Source: WTFV01 sp965200895 (GTDB lineage: Bacteria > Acidobacteriota > Vicinamibacteria > Vicinamibacterales > UBA8438). Taken from it: a stretch of DNA of 64,000 nucleotides. The stretch lies in assembly GCA_965200895.1 (NCBI GenBank), contig CBDAVM010000001.1, positions 806,001 through 870,000 of the forward strand. The letters run 5' to 3'. Of the stretch, positions 50,720-58,507 are shown in pieces (within the stretch, counting starts at the first letter, position 1; every line of letters starts with the position of its first letter). The position numbers and the translations under genes are program-made. Under the pieces are notes generated by a model, which saw only the letters and a list, made by a program, of their open reading frames with translations, was not told where the DNA came from and ran no database searches.

Positions 50720-50843
50720 GCGATCCCGCGGCGATACGGCGATAATGCGAGAGGTGTGGCGGTGGTGCTTGATGGAGCGTCACCGCCCGCCAGCTCGCTG
50801 CGCCGCACCGAATGCGACCGGGGCGGCGGAGGGAGGTATTCCC

Positions 50844-51011
50844 GTGGAAGCATCCATCACGGACGTCACGTCTCTGGTCTCGGCGGTCGGCGTGCTGTGG
50901 ATCGCGCTGCGCCTTGAGCGCCTCGCCGGCGGACTCAGGGCGGTGCAGGACGATGTGCGATCCCACGTCAACGCGGCGGGACTGCACCATACGCACTCGA
51001 CGCAAACGTGA
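50844..51011 (+). CDS. Small single-helix membrane protein
   Basis: 55 residues from GTG 50844, with SD GAGGGAGG 8 nt upstream (same GGTATTCCC spacer as the TTG start at 38510). The sequence is VEASITDVTSLVSAVGVLWI followed by ALRLERLAGGLRAVQDDVRSH: one N-terminal hydrophobic helix, then an amphipathic charged helix. A GATAAT hexamer lies at 50741. No family is recognised. It sits in a decayed region, so it may be a leftover or an active small gene. Confidence 0.45.
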   Translation: MEASITDVTSLVSAVGVLWIALRLERLAGGLRAVQDDVRSHVNAAGLHHTHSTQT

Positions 51012-51105
51012 GTTCGCCTGCCGGCGCGCCATGCTGACTGGTCCGCCAGCGCCGAGGCTGCGCCAACGCTCGACGAGCGGGAAGACGAGCCGCGACGGTC
51101 GCTTC

Positions 51106-51489
51106 TCAGGGCAGGCGGATCTCCACCGCCACCGGGAACACCTGCGCGTCGCCCCGCAGCGCGTGGCGCAGGGGCAGCAGGTGGTCGACAACCCGCGTGC
51201 GCTCGGCGGCGAGCTGGTCGCGGAGGCGCGCCGGTAATGCTCCGTGAGCCGGGCCAGCTCCTCCTGCTTCCCTGCCGTGAACGGGAGCCGCCGCGGAACG
51301 CCCGCCGCCTTCAGCGCCGGGCACCGGAACGCCGCCGGGGATGACGCCCCGGCGGCGAACGGCGTCTATCGCGCGGTCGACCATCGCCTGCACCGCCGTG
51401 CGCTCGGCGCCCTCGACGAAGCGGCGCTCGAAGGCGGCGTCGAACAGATCGCCGGTGGCGCTGATGTCCTGCGGAGTCCGGACCGGCGC
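51106..51489 (-). pseudogene. Truncated, doubly frameshifted gene end (helicase-like?)
   Basis: The minus-strand frame DLFDAAFERRFVEGAERTAV...MVDRAIDAVRRRG is followed by nonsense. A second frame carries ALKAAGVPRRLPFTAGKQEE and LARLTEHYR (51310-51225), and the first frame resumes with LRDQLAAERTRVVDHLLPLR and ALRGDAQVFPVAVEIRLP-stop at 51106. Two compensating frameshifts rejoin one plausible C-terminus. Upstream sequence is replaced by the S9 peptidase promoter, so the gene is truncated. An ending of this kind recalls helicases beside Eco57I-type methylases, but that is a recollection and not a match I can verify. Confidence 0.45.
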
Positions 51490-51540
51490 TGGCGTGAGTG
51501 CCGAGCAGTCGTCGCAGTGAGATCCCACGCATCCCTGATC

Positions 51541-51546
51541 GATAAT
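51541..51546 (+). promoter_or_regulatory. -10 box of the S9 peptidase gene
   Basis: GATAAT with a weak TGAGAT at -35 distance. The SD (GAAGGGAGA, 51562-51570) and ATG 51578 follow at normal spacing, giving a short conventional leader. Confidence 0.4.
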
Positions 51547-51577
51547 GTCCTGCGATTTCCTGAAGGGAGAACCAACG

Positions 51578-54097
51578 ATGAGACGCACCGCGCGCGCCGC
51601 GCTGCCGATTGCCCTGTTCGGCGCCACCGTCGCCGCCGCCCCCGCCCCCGCCGGGGCGCAGTCGGACGGCTCGACCCCGAACGGCTACCTCACGCCGCCG
51701 GCCGTGATCGTCGACATCCTCGATGCGCCGCCGACGCCCTCGGTGATCGTGGGGCCGACCCGCGACGTCGTGGTGTTCGTCGAGCAGCGGAGCATGCCGC
51801 CAATCGCCCATCTCGCGCGGCCCATGCACCGGCTGGCCGGCTTCCGCATCGACCCGCGCAACAGCGGGCCGTGGCGGGCGCCCGAGATCGCGGCTCTCAC
51901 GGTGGCGCGCCTGGAGGGCGGCGAGCCCGTGTCGGGCGCCGGCGATGGCGGGCAGGCGCGAAGCGACGCCGGCCGGCCGGCGTCGGCTGGCCCGGCGCCG
52001 GGGGAAGGAAACCGCGACATCCGGGTGCGCGCGCCGCGCGGGACCACGCTCGGCTGGCCGCGTTTCTCGCCGGACGGTTCGCATCTGTCGTATGCCGTCC
52101 TGCGCGACACGGGGATCGAGCTGTGGGTCGTCGACCTGGCGGCCGGGCAGCCGCGGCCACTGACCAGCGCCTCGCTGAACGCCACCTGGGGCGAGCCGTG
52201 CGAGTGGCTGGCCGACAGCAGCGGCGTGCTCTGCCGCTTCCGGCGGTCGGCGCGCGGCGCACCGCCGTCACCGCCGCCGGAGCCGGCCGGGCCGAACGTG
52301 CAGGAGCACGCCGGCGGTCTGTCCCCGGTGCGGACCTACCAGGACCTGCTGGGCGACGCGCACGACGAGGCGCTGTTCGAATATCACTTCACGAGCCGGA
52401 TCGAGACGGTGGCGCTGGCCACCGGTTCGCGGACCGCCGTCGGCACGCCGGGGCTCTACGCCCGCGTCTCGGGCGCGCCCGACAGCCGGCACCTGGTGGT
52501 CGAGCGCCTCGAACGGCCGTTCTCGTGGCTCCTGCCGGCCAACCGTTTCGCCCGCTCCGTCGAGGTCTGGACGCGCGAGGGCGACGCCGTGGTCGTCGCG
52601 CAGCAGCCGCTGGCCGACAGCGTGCCGATCGGCGGCGTGGCGACCGGCCCGCGCGGCCACCGCTGGAACCCCACCGCGCCGGCGACCCTGGTCTGGAGCG
52701 AGGCGCAGGACGGCGGCGACCCGCGGGTCGAAGCGCCGCATCGAGATCACCTGTTCGCGCTCGACGCGCCCTTCGACGGCGCACCCCGCGAGCTGGCCCG
52801 CACCGAGCACCGGTTCTCCGACATCGCCTGGACCAGGGACGGCACGGCGCTCATCACCGAGACGGACCGGCCGACGCGCTGGACCCGCACGTCGCTGCTG
52901 TATCCGGGCGGCGGAGACACGCGGCGGTTGTTCGACCGCAGCGCGGAGGACGCCTACGGCGACCCGGGCACCCCGCTGCGCCGTCCCGGCGGCGGGAAGG
53001 CGAGCGCCGTGATTCTGCAGGACGACGACGCCATCTATCTGGCCGGTGCGGGCGCCTCACCCGCGGGCGATCGGCCCTTCCTCGACCGGCTCGACCTGCG
53101 GACCCTGGAGACCGAGCGGCTCTTCCACACCGTGCCGGGGAGCTACGAGACGGTGGTCGCCGTCCTCGCGGCGGACGGCGGATCCCTGCTGACGCGGCGC
53201 GAGAGCCGTACCGAACCGCCCAACTACGTCGTACTCGACACCGCGAGCGGCGCGCGGCATGCCCTCACGGACTACCAGGATCCGGCGCCGATACTGCGCC
53301 ACATCGACAAGCGGCTCATCACCTACACGCGCGACGACGGCGTCGTTCTCTCGGCGACGCTGTACCTGCCGCCGGGCCACCGCGACGGCGACCGTCCGCC
53401 GATGCTCGTCTGGGCGTACCCGCGCGAGTACACCAATCCGGCCGCAGCCAGTCAGGTGCGCGGATCGCCCCACCGCTTCACGACGCTCCGGGGCGCCTCC
53501 CACCTGCTGCTGCTGACCCGGGGCTATGCGATCCTCGACGGGCCGACGATGCCGATCATCGGCGAGGGGCACACCGCCAACGACACCTACGTCGAGCAGC
53601 TCGTGGCGAGCGCGGCTGCCGCGGTCGATACGGTCGTCGCGATCGGCGTCGCCGACCGCGACCGGATCGCGATCGGCGGGCACAGCTACGGCGCGTTCAT
53701 GACCGCCAACCTGCTGGCGCACTCGGACCTGTTCCAGGCCGGTATCGCCCGCAGCGGCGCCTACAACCGGACCCTCACGCCGTTCGGCTTCCAGAACGAG
53801 CGGCGCACGTTCTGGGAGGCGCGCGACATCTACGCCGCGATGTCGCCGTTCTTCCACGCCGAGAAGGTGAACGAGCCGATCCTGCTGACGCACGGCGAGA
53901 TCGACAACAACTCGGGCACGTTCCCGGTGCAGTCCGAGCGCTTCTACCACGCGCTGAAAGGGCACGGGGCCACGGTGCGCTACGTCACCCTGCCCCACGA
54001 GTCGCACGGCTATGCGGCCCGCGAGTCGGTGCTGCACGTCGTCGCGGAGATGCTGCGCTGGTGCGAGCAGTACCTGGACGGAGGGACGGACCGGTAG
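51578..54097 (+). CDS. S9 family prolyl oligopeptidase-type serine peptidase, exported
   Basis: 839 residues from ATG 51578. A signal peptide (ending PAGAQSDG, near residue 28) is followed by a beta-propeller-like N-terminal region (DLAAGQPRPLTSASL, RDVVVFVEQRS) and a C-terminal alpha/beta hydrolase. Nucleophile Ser703 lies in IGGHSYGAFMTANLLAHS, the Asp is in LTHGEIDNNSGTFP, and the His is in LPHESHGY. The overall length fits glutamyl endopeptidase/acylaminoacyl-peptidase-like S9 members. It cleaves short peptides in the periplasm or outside the cell. The last ~25 nt and the stop are duplicated 72 bp downstream. Confidence 0.88.
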   Translation: MRRTARAALPIALFGATVAAAPAPAGAQSDGSTPNGYLTPPAVIVDILDAPPTPSVIVGPTRDVVVFVEQRSMPPIAHLARPMHRLAGFRIDPRNSGPWRAPEIAALTVARLEGGEPVSGAGDGGQARSDAGRPASAGPAPGEGNRDIRVRAPRGTTLGWPRFSPDGSHLSYAVLRDTGIELWVVDLAAGQPRPLTSASLNATWGEPCEWLADSSGVLCRFRRSARGAPPSPPPEPAGPNVQEHAGGLSPVRTYQDLLGDAHDEALFEYHFTSRIETVALATGSRTAVGTPGLYARVSGAPDSRHLVVERLERPFSWLLPANRFARSVEVWTREGDAVVVAQQPLADSVPIGGVATGPRGHRWNPTAPATLVWSEAQDGGDPRVEAPHRDHLFALDAPFDGAPRELARTEHRFSDIAWTRDGTALITETDRPTRWTRTSLLYPGGGDTRRLFDRSAEDAYGDPGTPLRRPGGGKASAVILQDDDAIYLAGAGASPAGDRPFLDRLDLRTLETERLFHTVPGSYETVVAVLAADGGSLLTRRESRTEPPNYVVLDTASGARHALTDYQDPAPILRHIDKRLITYTRDDGVVLSATLYLPPGHRDGDRPPMLVWAYPREYTNPAAASQVRGSPHRFTTLRGASHLLLLTRGYAILDGPTMPIIGEGHTANDTYVEQLVASAAAAVDTVVAIGVADRDRIAIGGHSYGAFMTANLLAHSDLFQAGIARSGAYNRTLTPFGFQNERRTFWEARDIYAAMSPFFHAEKVNEPILLTHGEIDNNSGTFPVQSERFYHALKGHGATVRYVTLPHESHGYAARESVLHVVAEMLRWCEQYLDGGTDR

Positions 54098-54182
54098 CCG
54101 CACGCTGCGCACGATCCGGCCGGCGGCACGGCATGGTCGGCACTGGCGCGCGGAGGGATGGATCGGTAGCCGCACGCTGCGC
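54080..54182 (+). repeat. Direct duplication of the S9 gene 3' end
   Basis: A 31-nt unit (54080-54110), starting GGAGGGACGGACCGGTAG and including the stop codon, recurs at 54152-54182 with two mismatches. The offset is 72 bp. The second copy is non-coding. Confidence 0.75.
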
Positions 54183-54248
54183 CCGGTGCGAGCGGACCAC
54201 TGCTCGCAACGCTCGCAACTGCCCGCAACGCCGCCTGCGGTAGACTGG

Positions 54249-54296
54249 GAGCTTGCGCCGCAGAACGTAACGGAGTGAGTTCTGCAGCACAAGCTC
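54249..54296. repeat. Long hairpin related to the element at 50544
   Basis: GAGCTTGCGCCGCAGAAC (54249-54266) pairs with GTTCTGCAGCACAAGCTC (54279-54296) around a 12-nt loop, with only two wobble-type mismatches in 18 bp. The left arm begins with the same GAGCTTGCGCC as the palindrome at 50544. A TAGACT box lies just before it (54241). Confidence 0.6.
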
Positions 54297-54373
54297 CTGG
54301 GTGGGACCGAACACGGAGCCTCGCGACGGGTTCGGCGGCGTCATGGTCTCACAGACGGGCACGAGAGATTCCG

Positions 54374-54601
54374 ATGCTGGACACGCACGCGGTGGCACGC
54401 TCGCTCACTGCCGCCGACTTCACGCCCGCCCAGGCGGACGCCCTCACCGACGCCATCCGCCAGGCCGCTGAACAGGGCGACCACGTCACCACGGATCAGT
54501 TCCGGACCGGCATCGCCGAAGTGCGGACGGAGATCGCCAGCCTCGACACCCGGATCTCGACACAGATCGGTGAGGTCCGGACGGAGGTCGCCACTGGCTA
54601 A
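54374..54601 (+). CDS. Short coiled-coil protein (DUF1640-like, truncated)
   Basis: 75 residues from ATG 54374. The sequence LDTHAVARSLTAADFTPAQA and the following DALTDAIRQAAEQGDHVTTDQFRTG resemble the N-terminus of DUF1640/CCDC90-like proteins, continuing with heptad repeats EVRTEIASLDTRISTQIGEV. Normal members go on to a longer coiled coil and a C-terminal membrane helix. Here a stop follows RTEVATG, so the anchor is missing. It is either a truncated pseudogene or a soluble short form. No SD better than GAGAGA is present. Confidence 0.5.
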   Translation: MLDTHAVARSLTAADFTPAQADALTDAIRQAAEQGDHVTTDQFRTGIAEVRTEIASLDTRISTQIGEVRTEVATG

Positions 54602-54661
54602 CGTGTTCCTGTCGTCACTTTCTGCTACGGGCGGGCCACCTTCTACAAGGGGTTTCTTCAT

Positions 54662-56662
54662 TTGACGAAGTTGCAGAACCGGTTGCGGCTGGTGCGGGGA
54701 AGTGCCGGGCTCGCAGCTCTTGTCCTGCTCGGTGCCGCCGGCGCGAACTGGCTGCCGGCGGCAGCGCAGGCTCCGAATCCTCTGCCGGTCCGTTCCGCCG
54801 TTCTGCCCCCTCCCCCGGTGCCGGGAGCGTCCGCCATACTTTGCGGCACGCCGGCGATCGTCGCCCGGCAGATCCGAACCGGATTCGCTCCGCCGCCGAT
54901 GGCCCGGTCGGTCGACCCGGCTCCCGATCCCGGTCTGCCGGACGGCCATCCCCTGCGCTACAGGCAACGTCCGCAGTTGCTCCGCGCCGATGACCCCGGG
55001 GGACTGGCGTTCGACGATTTCCTCGTCGCCGGCGACGTCGAGACGCTGTCGTTAGACCGCTCGTCGATCAGCGCCGAGGACCACGTGGTGGCAGAGACGT
55101 GGACGCGTACCGGGACCACCGCCATCGACGGCCGTCTGGTCAGCATCTTCAATCCCGCCTGGTCCCACGCCGAGCTGTGGGACAGCATCGGCTGGCGGCG
55201 GCGCGGGTTCGATCAGCCGAGAGTCTACTTCGGCACACTGAAGATCCCGCGGAAGTCCGCCGGCGGCGACCCCGAAGAAGAGGACGCTGGCGATGAGCAC
55301 TTCGTCTGGCTGAACGTGGCTCCGCTGAACGTGCCCGCATCGCGCGTCGAGCGGATCGACGACGCGCTCCAGTACGCCAGCCACGTGGTCAACCTCGTCG
55401 TTTCCGGCTTCGGCGACAGCCGGCTGGCGGAGGGTGGGTTCGATCTCCACAATGGGTTCGATCTCCACAAGGTGACGCAACGGTTCTATGCCCACTTCGA
55501 GGATGCGTACGACTCGATTGCCGTGGTGGCCGCCGACCACCATCTCAGCCACGAGTTCGAAGCGTTCCACCAGAACGTGCGCAACGATATCGTCGGACTC
55601 GGCGCCCTGGCCACGTTCGACAACTCGTTGTTCTATGGCAGCGACGGCGTGCTGCGCTCCGTGGAGCTGTATCGCGACGGCAGCTTCACCAGAGCATCGC
55701 TTTCACACCACGAGATCGGCCACCAGTGGGTCGACTACTGGAGCTGGGAATCGCTGAGCGACGGCGTGGACTTCGGTGAACAGGGCAATCACACGCCCCT
55801 GCTCTTTCCGGGTGAGGTATTCACCGGCGGCGTACTCCGTCCGCACCGGCGTATCGCCCGCACGGAGGACGAGTCGTTCGTGATCGAGCGTACGCCGACC
55901 CCGGCCGCGGTGCACCCCATGACCCTCTATCGGATGGGGTTGATCGGGCCGGAGGAACTCCCCGAGCTGCTGGTCTTCGAGGACCAGAACCCGTTCGAGA
56001 ACAGAGTCCCCGATGTCGGCACCGACGTCGAGGAAGCGGTTCACCCCGTGCACGTCAACGACATCCTGGCGGAGCATGGATCGCGCCGGGGGCCCGTCGA
56101 CGACGTCTGGCGCCGCGCGACCGTCGTCGTCTCACGCGATGGGCTCCTCTCGCCCGAGGAGATGAACTTCTGGAACTTCTTCGCCGCGCGTCATGCGGCG
56201 ACCGCCGGCGTGACAACCTTCGATGGCGTGCCCTCGTACCACGAAGCGACCGGCGGCCGCGTGCGGCTGCATACCGAGATCAGACCGCTGCGGGGCGGCG
56301 CGAACCACGCGCCGCTGAAGGTGTCCCACCGACCGATTGACCCGCGAGAATTTCGGGACGTGCGGCTCGACGAACCCGTACCGGGCGCGATCTCGGTCGG
56401 CGAACCGGTCACCCTCGCCGGGATCATCACGACGACCGAACGCGACGACTACTACTCGGTCTGCGCACAGTGGAACCGCGACGGTGTGGCGGGCGAAGAC
56501 CAGATATACGAATGCGACTACGTCAACGGCAACCGGTTCTCTATCCCGTACACCTTCACCGCCGAGCAGGCGGGCCAGTACATGCTTTCGTTCCATCTCT
56601 TCTGGCCGGATTCCGGCCCACAGTACGGCCGTTCGTACATCTCCGGCATCACGATCGAATGA
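54662..56662 (+). CDS. Exported putative zinc metalloprotease with HEIGH motif, family not recognised
   Basis: 666 residues from TTG 54662, with SD AAGGGG about 8 nt upstream. A signal peptide (residues 1-36, ending PAAAQAP) precedes a Pro-rich stretch and a large domain containing ADHHLSHEFEAFHQN and the zincin motif HHEIGHQWVDYW (His350, Glu351, His354). A following QGNHTPLLFPGEVF region might hold a third ligand. The C-terminal ~100 residues are a beta-sandwich-like segment (VTLAGIITTTERDDYYSVCA, FTAEQAGQYMLSFHLFWPD). I do not recognise the family. Zinc peptidase activity is inferred from HExxH, the signal and context. It overlaps the E2 gene by ATGA. Confidence 0.7.
   Translation: MTKLQNRLRLVRGSAGLAALVLLGAAGANWLPAAAQAPNPLPVRSAVLPPPPVPGASAILCGTPAIVARQIRTGFAPPPMARSVDPAPDPGLPDGHPLRYRQRPQLLRADDPGGLAFDDFLVAGDVETLSLDRSSISAEDHVVAETWTRTGTTAIDGRLVSIFNPAWSHAELWDSIGWRRRGFDQPRVYFGTLKIPRKSAGGDPEEEDAGDEHFVWLNVAPLNVPASRVERIDDALQYASHVVNLVVSGFGDSRLAEGGFDLHNGFDLHKVTQRFYAHFEDAYDSIAVVAADHHLSHEFEAFHQNVRNDIVGLGALATFDNSLFYGSDGVLRSVELYRDGSFTRASLSHHEIGHQWVDYWSWESLSDGVDFGEQGNHTPLLFPGEVFTGGVLRPHRRIARTEDESFVIERTPTPAAVHPMTLYRMGLIGPEELPELLVFEDQNPFENRVPDVGTDVEEAVHPVHVNDILAEHGSRRGPVDDVWRRATVVVSRDGLLSPEEMNFWNFFAARHAATAGVTTFDGVPSYHEATGGRVRLHTEIRPLRGGANHAPLKVSHRPIDPREFRDVRLDEPVPGAISVGEPVTLAGIITTTERDDYYSVCAQWNRDGVAGEDQIYECDYVNGNRFSIPYTFTAEQAGQYMLSFHLFWPDSGPQYGRSYISGITIE
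55436..55471 (+). repeat. In-frame 18-bp tandem duplication in the metalloprotease gene
   Basis: GGGTTCGATCTCCACAAT is followed directly by GGGTTCGATCTCCACAAG (one mismatch), giving the peptide repeat GFDLHNGFDLHK. It keeps the reading frame and looks like a recent slippage event. Confidence 0.8.
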
Positions 56663-58398
56663 CGATGCCGGCGCAGTTTGAAGTCCGCCTCCCGGAGCTG
56701 GCCGACGCGATGGCCTCCGCGACGCTCACCACGTGGCTCAAGCAGCCCGGCGACGTGGTCACCATGGGAGAACCAATCGCCGAGGTCGAGACCGACAAGA
56801 CCACCGTCGAACTCGAAGCACCGGCCGACGGTGTGCTCGAAAGCATCCGCGTCCCGGCAGGAACCGCATCGGTGCCGGTGGGCGCGGTCCTGGCGGTGGT
56901 TCGAGAGGCCGAAGACTCGCCCACCGCGACGGCTTCCGGGACCGTCGTGCGCGACAGCGCATCAAGCGCCGAGGACCGCACGGCAGTCCCGCCAGGTCGC
57001 GACGATGCTGCCGCCGTGCGTCAAGACGCGGCCGCCCGGACGAGGGCCTCGGACGCGCCGGCACTGGTCGAAGTGCGGCTCCCGGAGCTGGCCGACGGGA
57101 TGACCGCGGCGACGTTGACAGCGTGGCTCAAGGCGCCGGGCGAACCGGTGACGGCGGGGGAACCGATCGTCGAGGTCGAGACCGACAAGACCACCGTCGA
57201 ACTCGAAGCGCCGGCTGACGGCGTGTTCGAAAGCATCCGCGTGGCGGCTGGCGCCGCGGGCGTCGCCGTGGGAACGGTGCTGGCCCTCGTACGCGGCGGA
57301 AGGCCCGGCGGCGGGAGCACGCGACCGGACGCCGCGACCGCTTCCGGTCCGAGAGACGCCAGGCCGCGGCTGCTTCCCGACCAGGACATGACGGCGCCGG
57401 CGCCCGGGACTGATGCCGTTGGCGCGACTGCCGCATCGCGCGGCGACGACACGACCCGACCTGCGCCGGCGGTCGGCGTTTCGACCGTCACCGGGGACCT
57501 GGCGGGCGACGCGGGGCCGGGGCACGGGACGGCATCGGGAACCGGGGTGTCGTCCGCCGACACCCCCGCGACACCCCTCGCGCGGCGGATGGCGACGCTG
57601 GCCGGTATCGATCTCGCCACGGTGACCGGCGCCGGCGCCGGCGGACGCGTGATGAAGGCGGATGTGGAGCACCTGTTGCGGTCAGTGATCGCCCGGACCT
57701 CCCCTATCGATGCGCCGCGGTCGGACGCCCCCCATACCGACCGGCCGCTGACGGCGATGCGGCGGGTCACCGCGCAGCGCATGGCCGAATCCAAGCAGTC
57801 CGCGCCGCACTTTTACCTGGAGATCGAGTGCGCCGTCGACCGCCTGCTGGCCCGGCGCGCGGCGGAGGGCGACGGCGCGCCGACGGTGAACGACCTCGTG
57901 GTGCGCGCGGCGGCTCTCGCTCTGCGGGATGCGCCGCTGGCCAACTCGGCGTGGACGGGCAGCGCCGTGCGCGTGTACGACCGGGTCGACCTCGCCGTGG
58001 CGGTTGCGACCCCGGCGGGGCTCGTGACCCCGGTGGTGCGCGCGGCCGACACGAAGCCGCTGGCGGTAATCGCCGCCGAACTGCGCCAGCTCATGGCGGA
58101 CGCACGCGCCGGCCGCCTGCAACCGGCCGACTACCAGGGCGGTACGTGCACGATCTCGAACCTCGGGATGTACGGCGTGTCGAGCCTCTACGCCATTCTG
58201 AACCCGCCCCAGAGTTGTATCCTTGGGATCGGCGCCATCGTCGAGCGGCCCGTCGTCCGCGACGGCGGGGTGACAGTGGGGTCGATGATGACGGTGACGC
58301 TCTCGGCCGACCACCGCGCCATCGACGGCGCCGCCGGCGCAGAGCTGCTGCGCGTGTTCCGGGCGATCCTCGGGGATCCGCAGCGGGTCTTCGCGTAA
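56659..58398 (+). CDS. Dihydrolipoyl acyltransferase (E2) of a 2-oxo acid dehydrogenase complex, two lipoyl domains
   Basis: 579 residues from ATG 56659, overlapping the protease stop. Lipoyl domain 1 (residues 6-82) has Lys47 in EVETDKTTVELEAPADG, and lipoyl domain 2 (about 136-212) has Lys177 in the identical motif. Ala/Pro/Thr-rich linkers separate the domains. A peripheral subunit-binding domain follows (TPLARRMATLAGIDLATVTG...RVMKADVEHLL, about 315-350), then the catalytic domain with SADHRAIDGAAGAELL (His552). It transfers acyl groups from lipoamide to CoA in pyruvate or branched-chain 2-oxo acid complexes. E1 and E3 genes are absent from the window, so the substrate cannot be fixed. 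Confidence 0.92.
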   Translation: MTMPAQFEVRLPELADAMASATLTTWLKQPGDVVTMGEPIAEVETDKTTVELEAPADGVLESIRVPAGTASVPVGAVLAVVREAEDSPTATASGTVVRDSASSAEDRTAVPPGRDDAAAVRQDAAARTRASDAPALVEVRLPELADGMTAATLTAWLKAPGEPVTAGEPIVEVETDKTTVELEAPADGVFESIRVAAGAAGVAVGTVLALVRGGRPGGGSTRPDAATASGPRDARPRLLPDQDMTAPAPGTDAVGATAASRGDDTTRPAPAVGVSTVTGDLAGDAGPGHGTASGTGVSSADTPATPLARRMATLAGIDLATVTGAGAGGRVMKADVEHLLRSVIARTSPIDAPRSDAPHTDRPLTAMRRVTAQRMAESKQSAPHFYLEIECAVDRLLARRAAEGDGAPTVNDLVVRAAALALRDAPLANSAWTGSAVRVYDRVDLAVAVATPAGLVTPVVRAADTKPLAVIAAELRQLMADARAGRLQPADYQGGTCTISNLGMYGVSSLYAILNPPQSCILGIGAIVERPVVRDGGVTVGSMMTVTLSADHRAIDGAAGAELLRVFRAILGDPQRVFA

Positions 58399-58507
58399 CG
58401 CCGGCCACCTGGGGCGCCGCGTACGGCGGCATTTCCCGAGCTTCTGGAAGCGCACGGTCATGGACCGGCCGGCAGCGACGTGCAGTCTGAGAGGGACACG
58501 CAACTTC

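Larger units (their letters stand above)
49775..51577. other. Decayed region with gene relics and repeats
   Basis: About 1.8 kb with no full-length gene. The part next to 49774 (49855-49870, ACTTGCG...TTTTTAAACG on the minus strand) is AT-rich and is probably the promoter of the subunit 3 gene. Recognisable contents are the mixed-orientation relic 50074-50275, a palindrome at 50544-50592, a short tandem repeat at 50692-50719, a small gene at 50844-51011 and a truncated, frameshifted gene end at 51106-51489. Confidence 0.55.
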
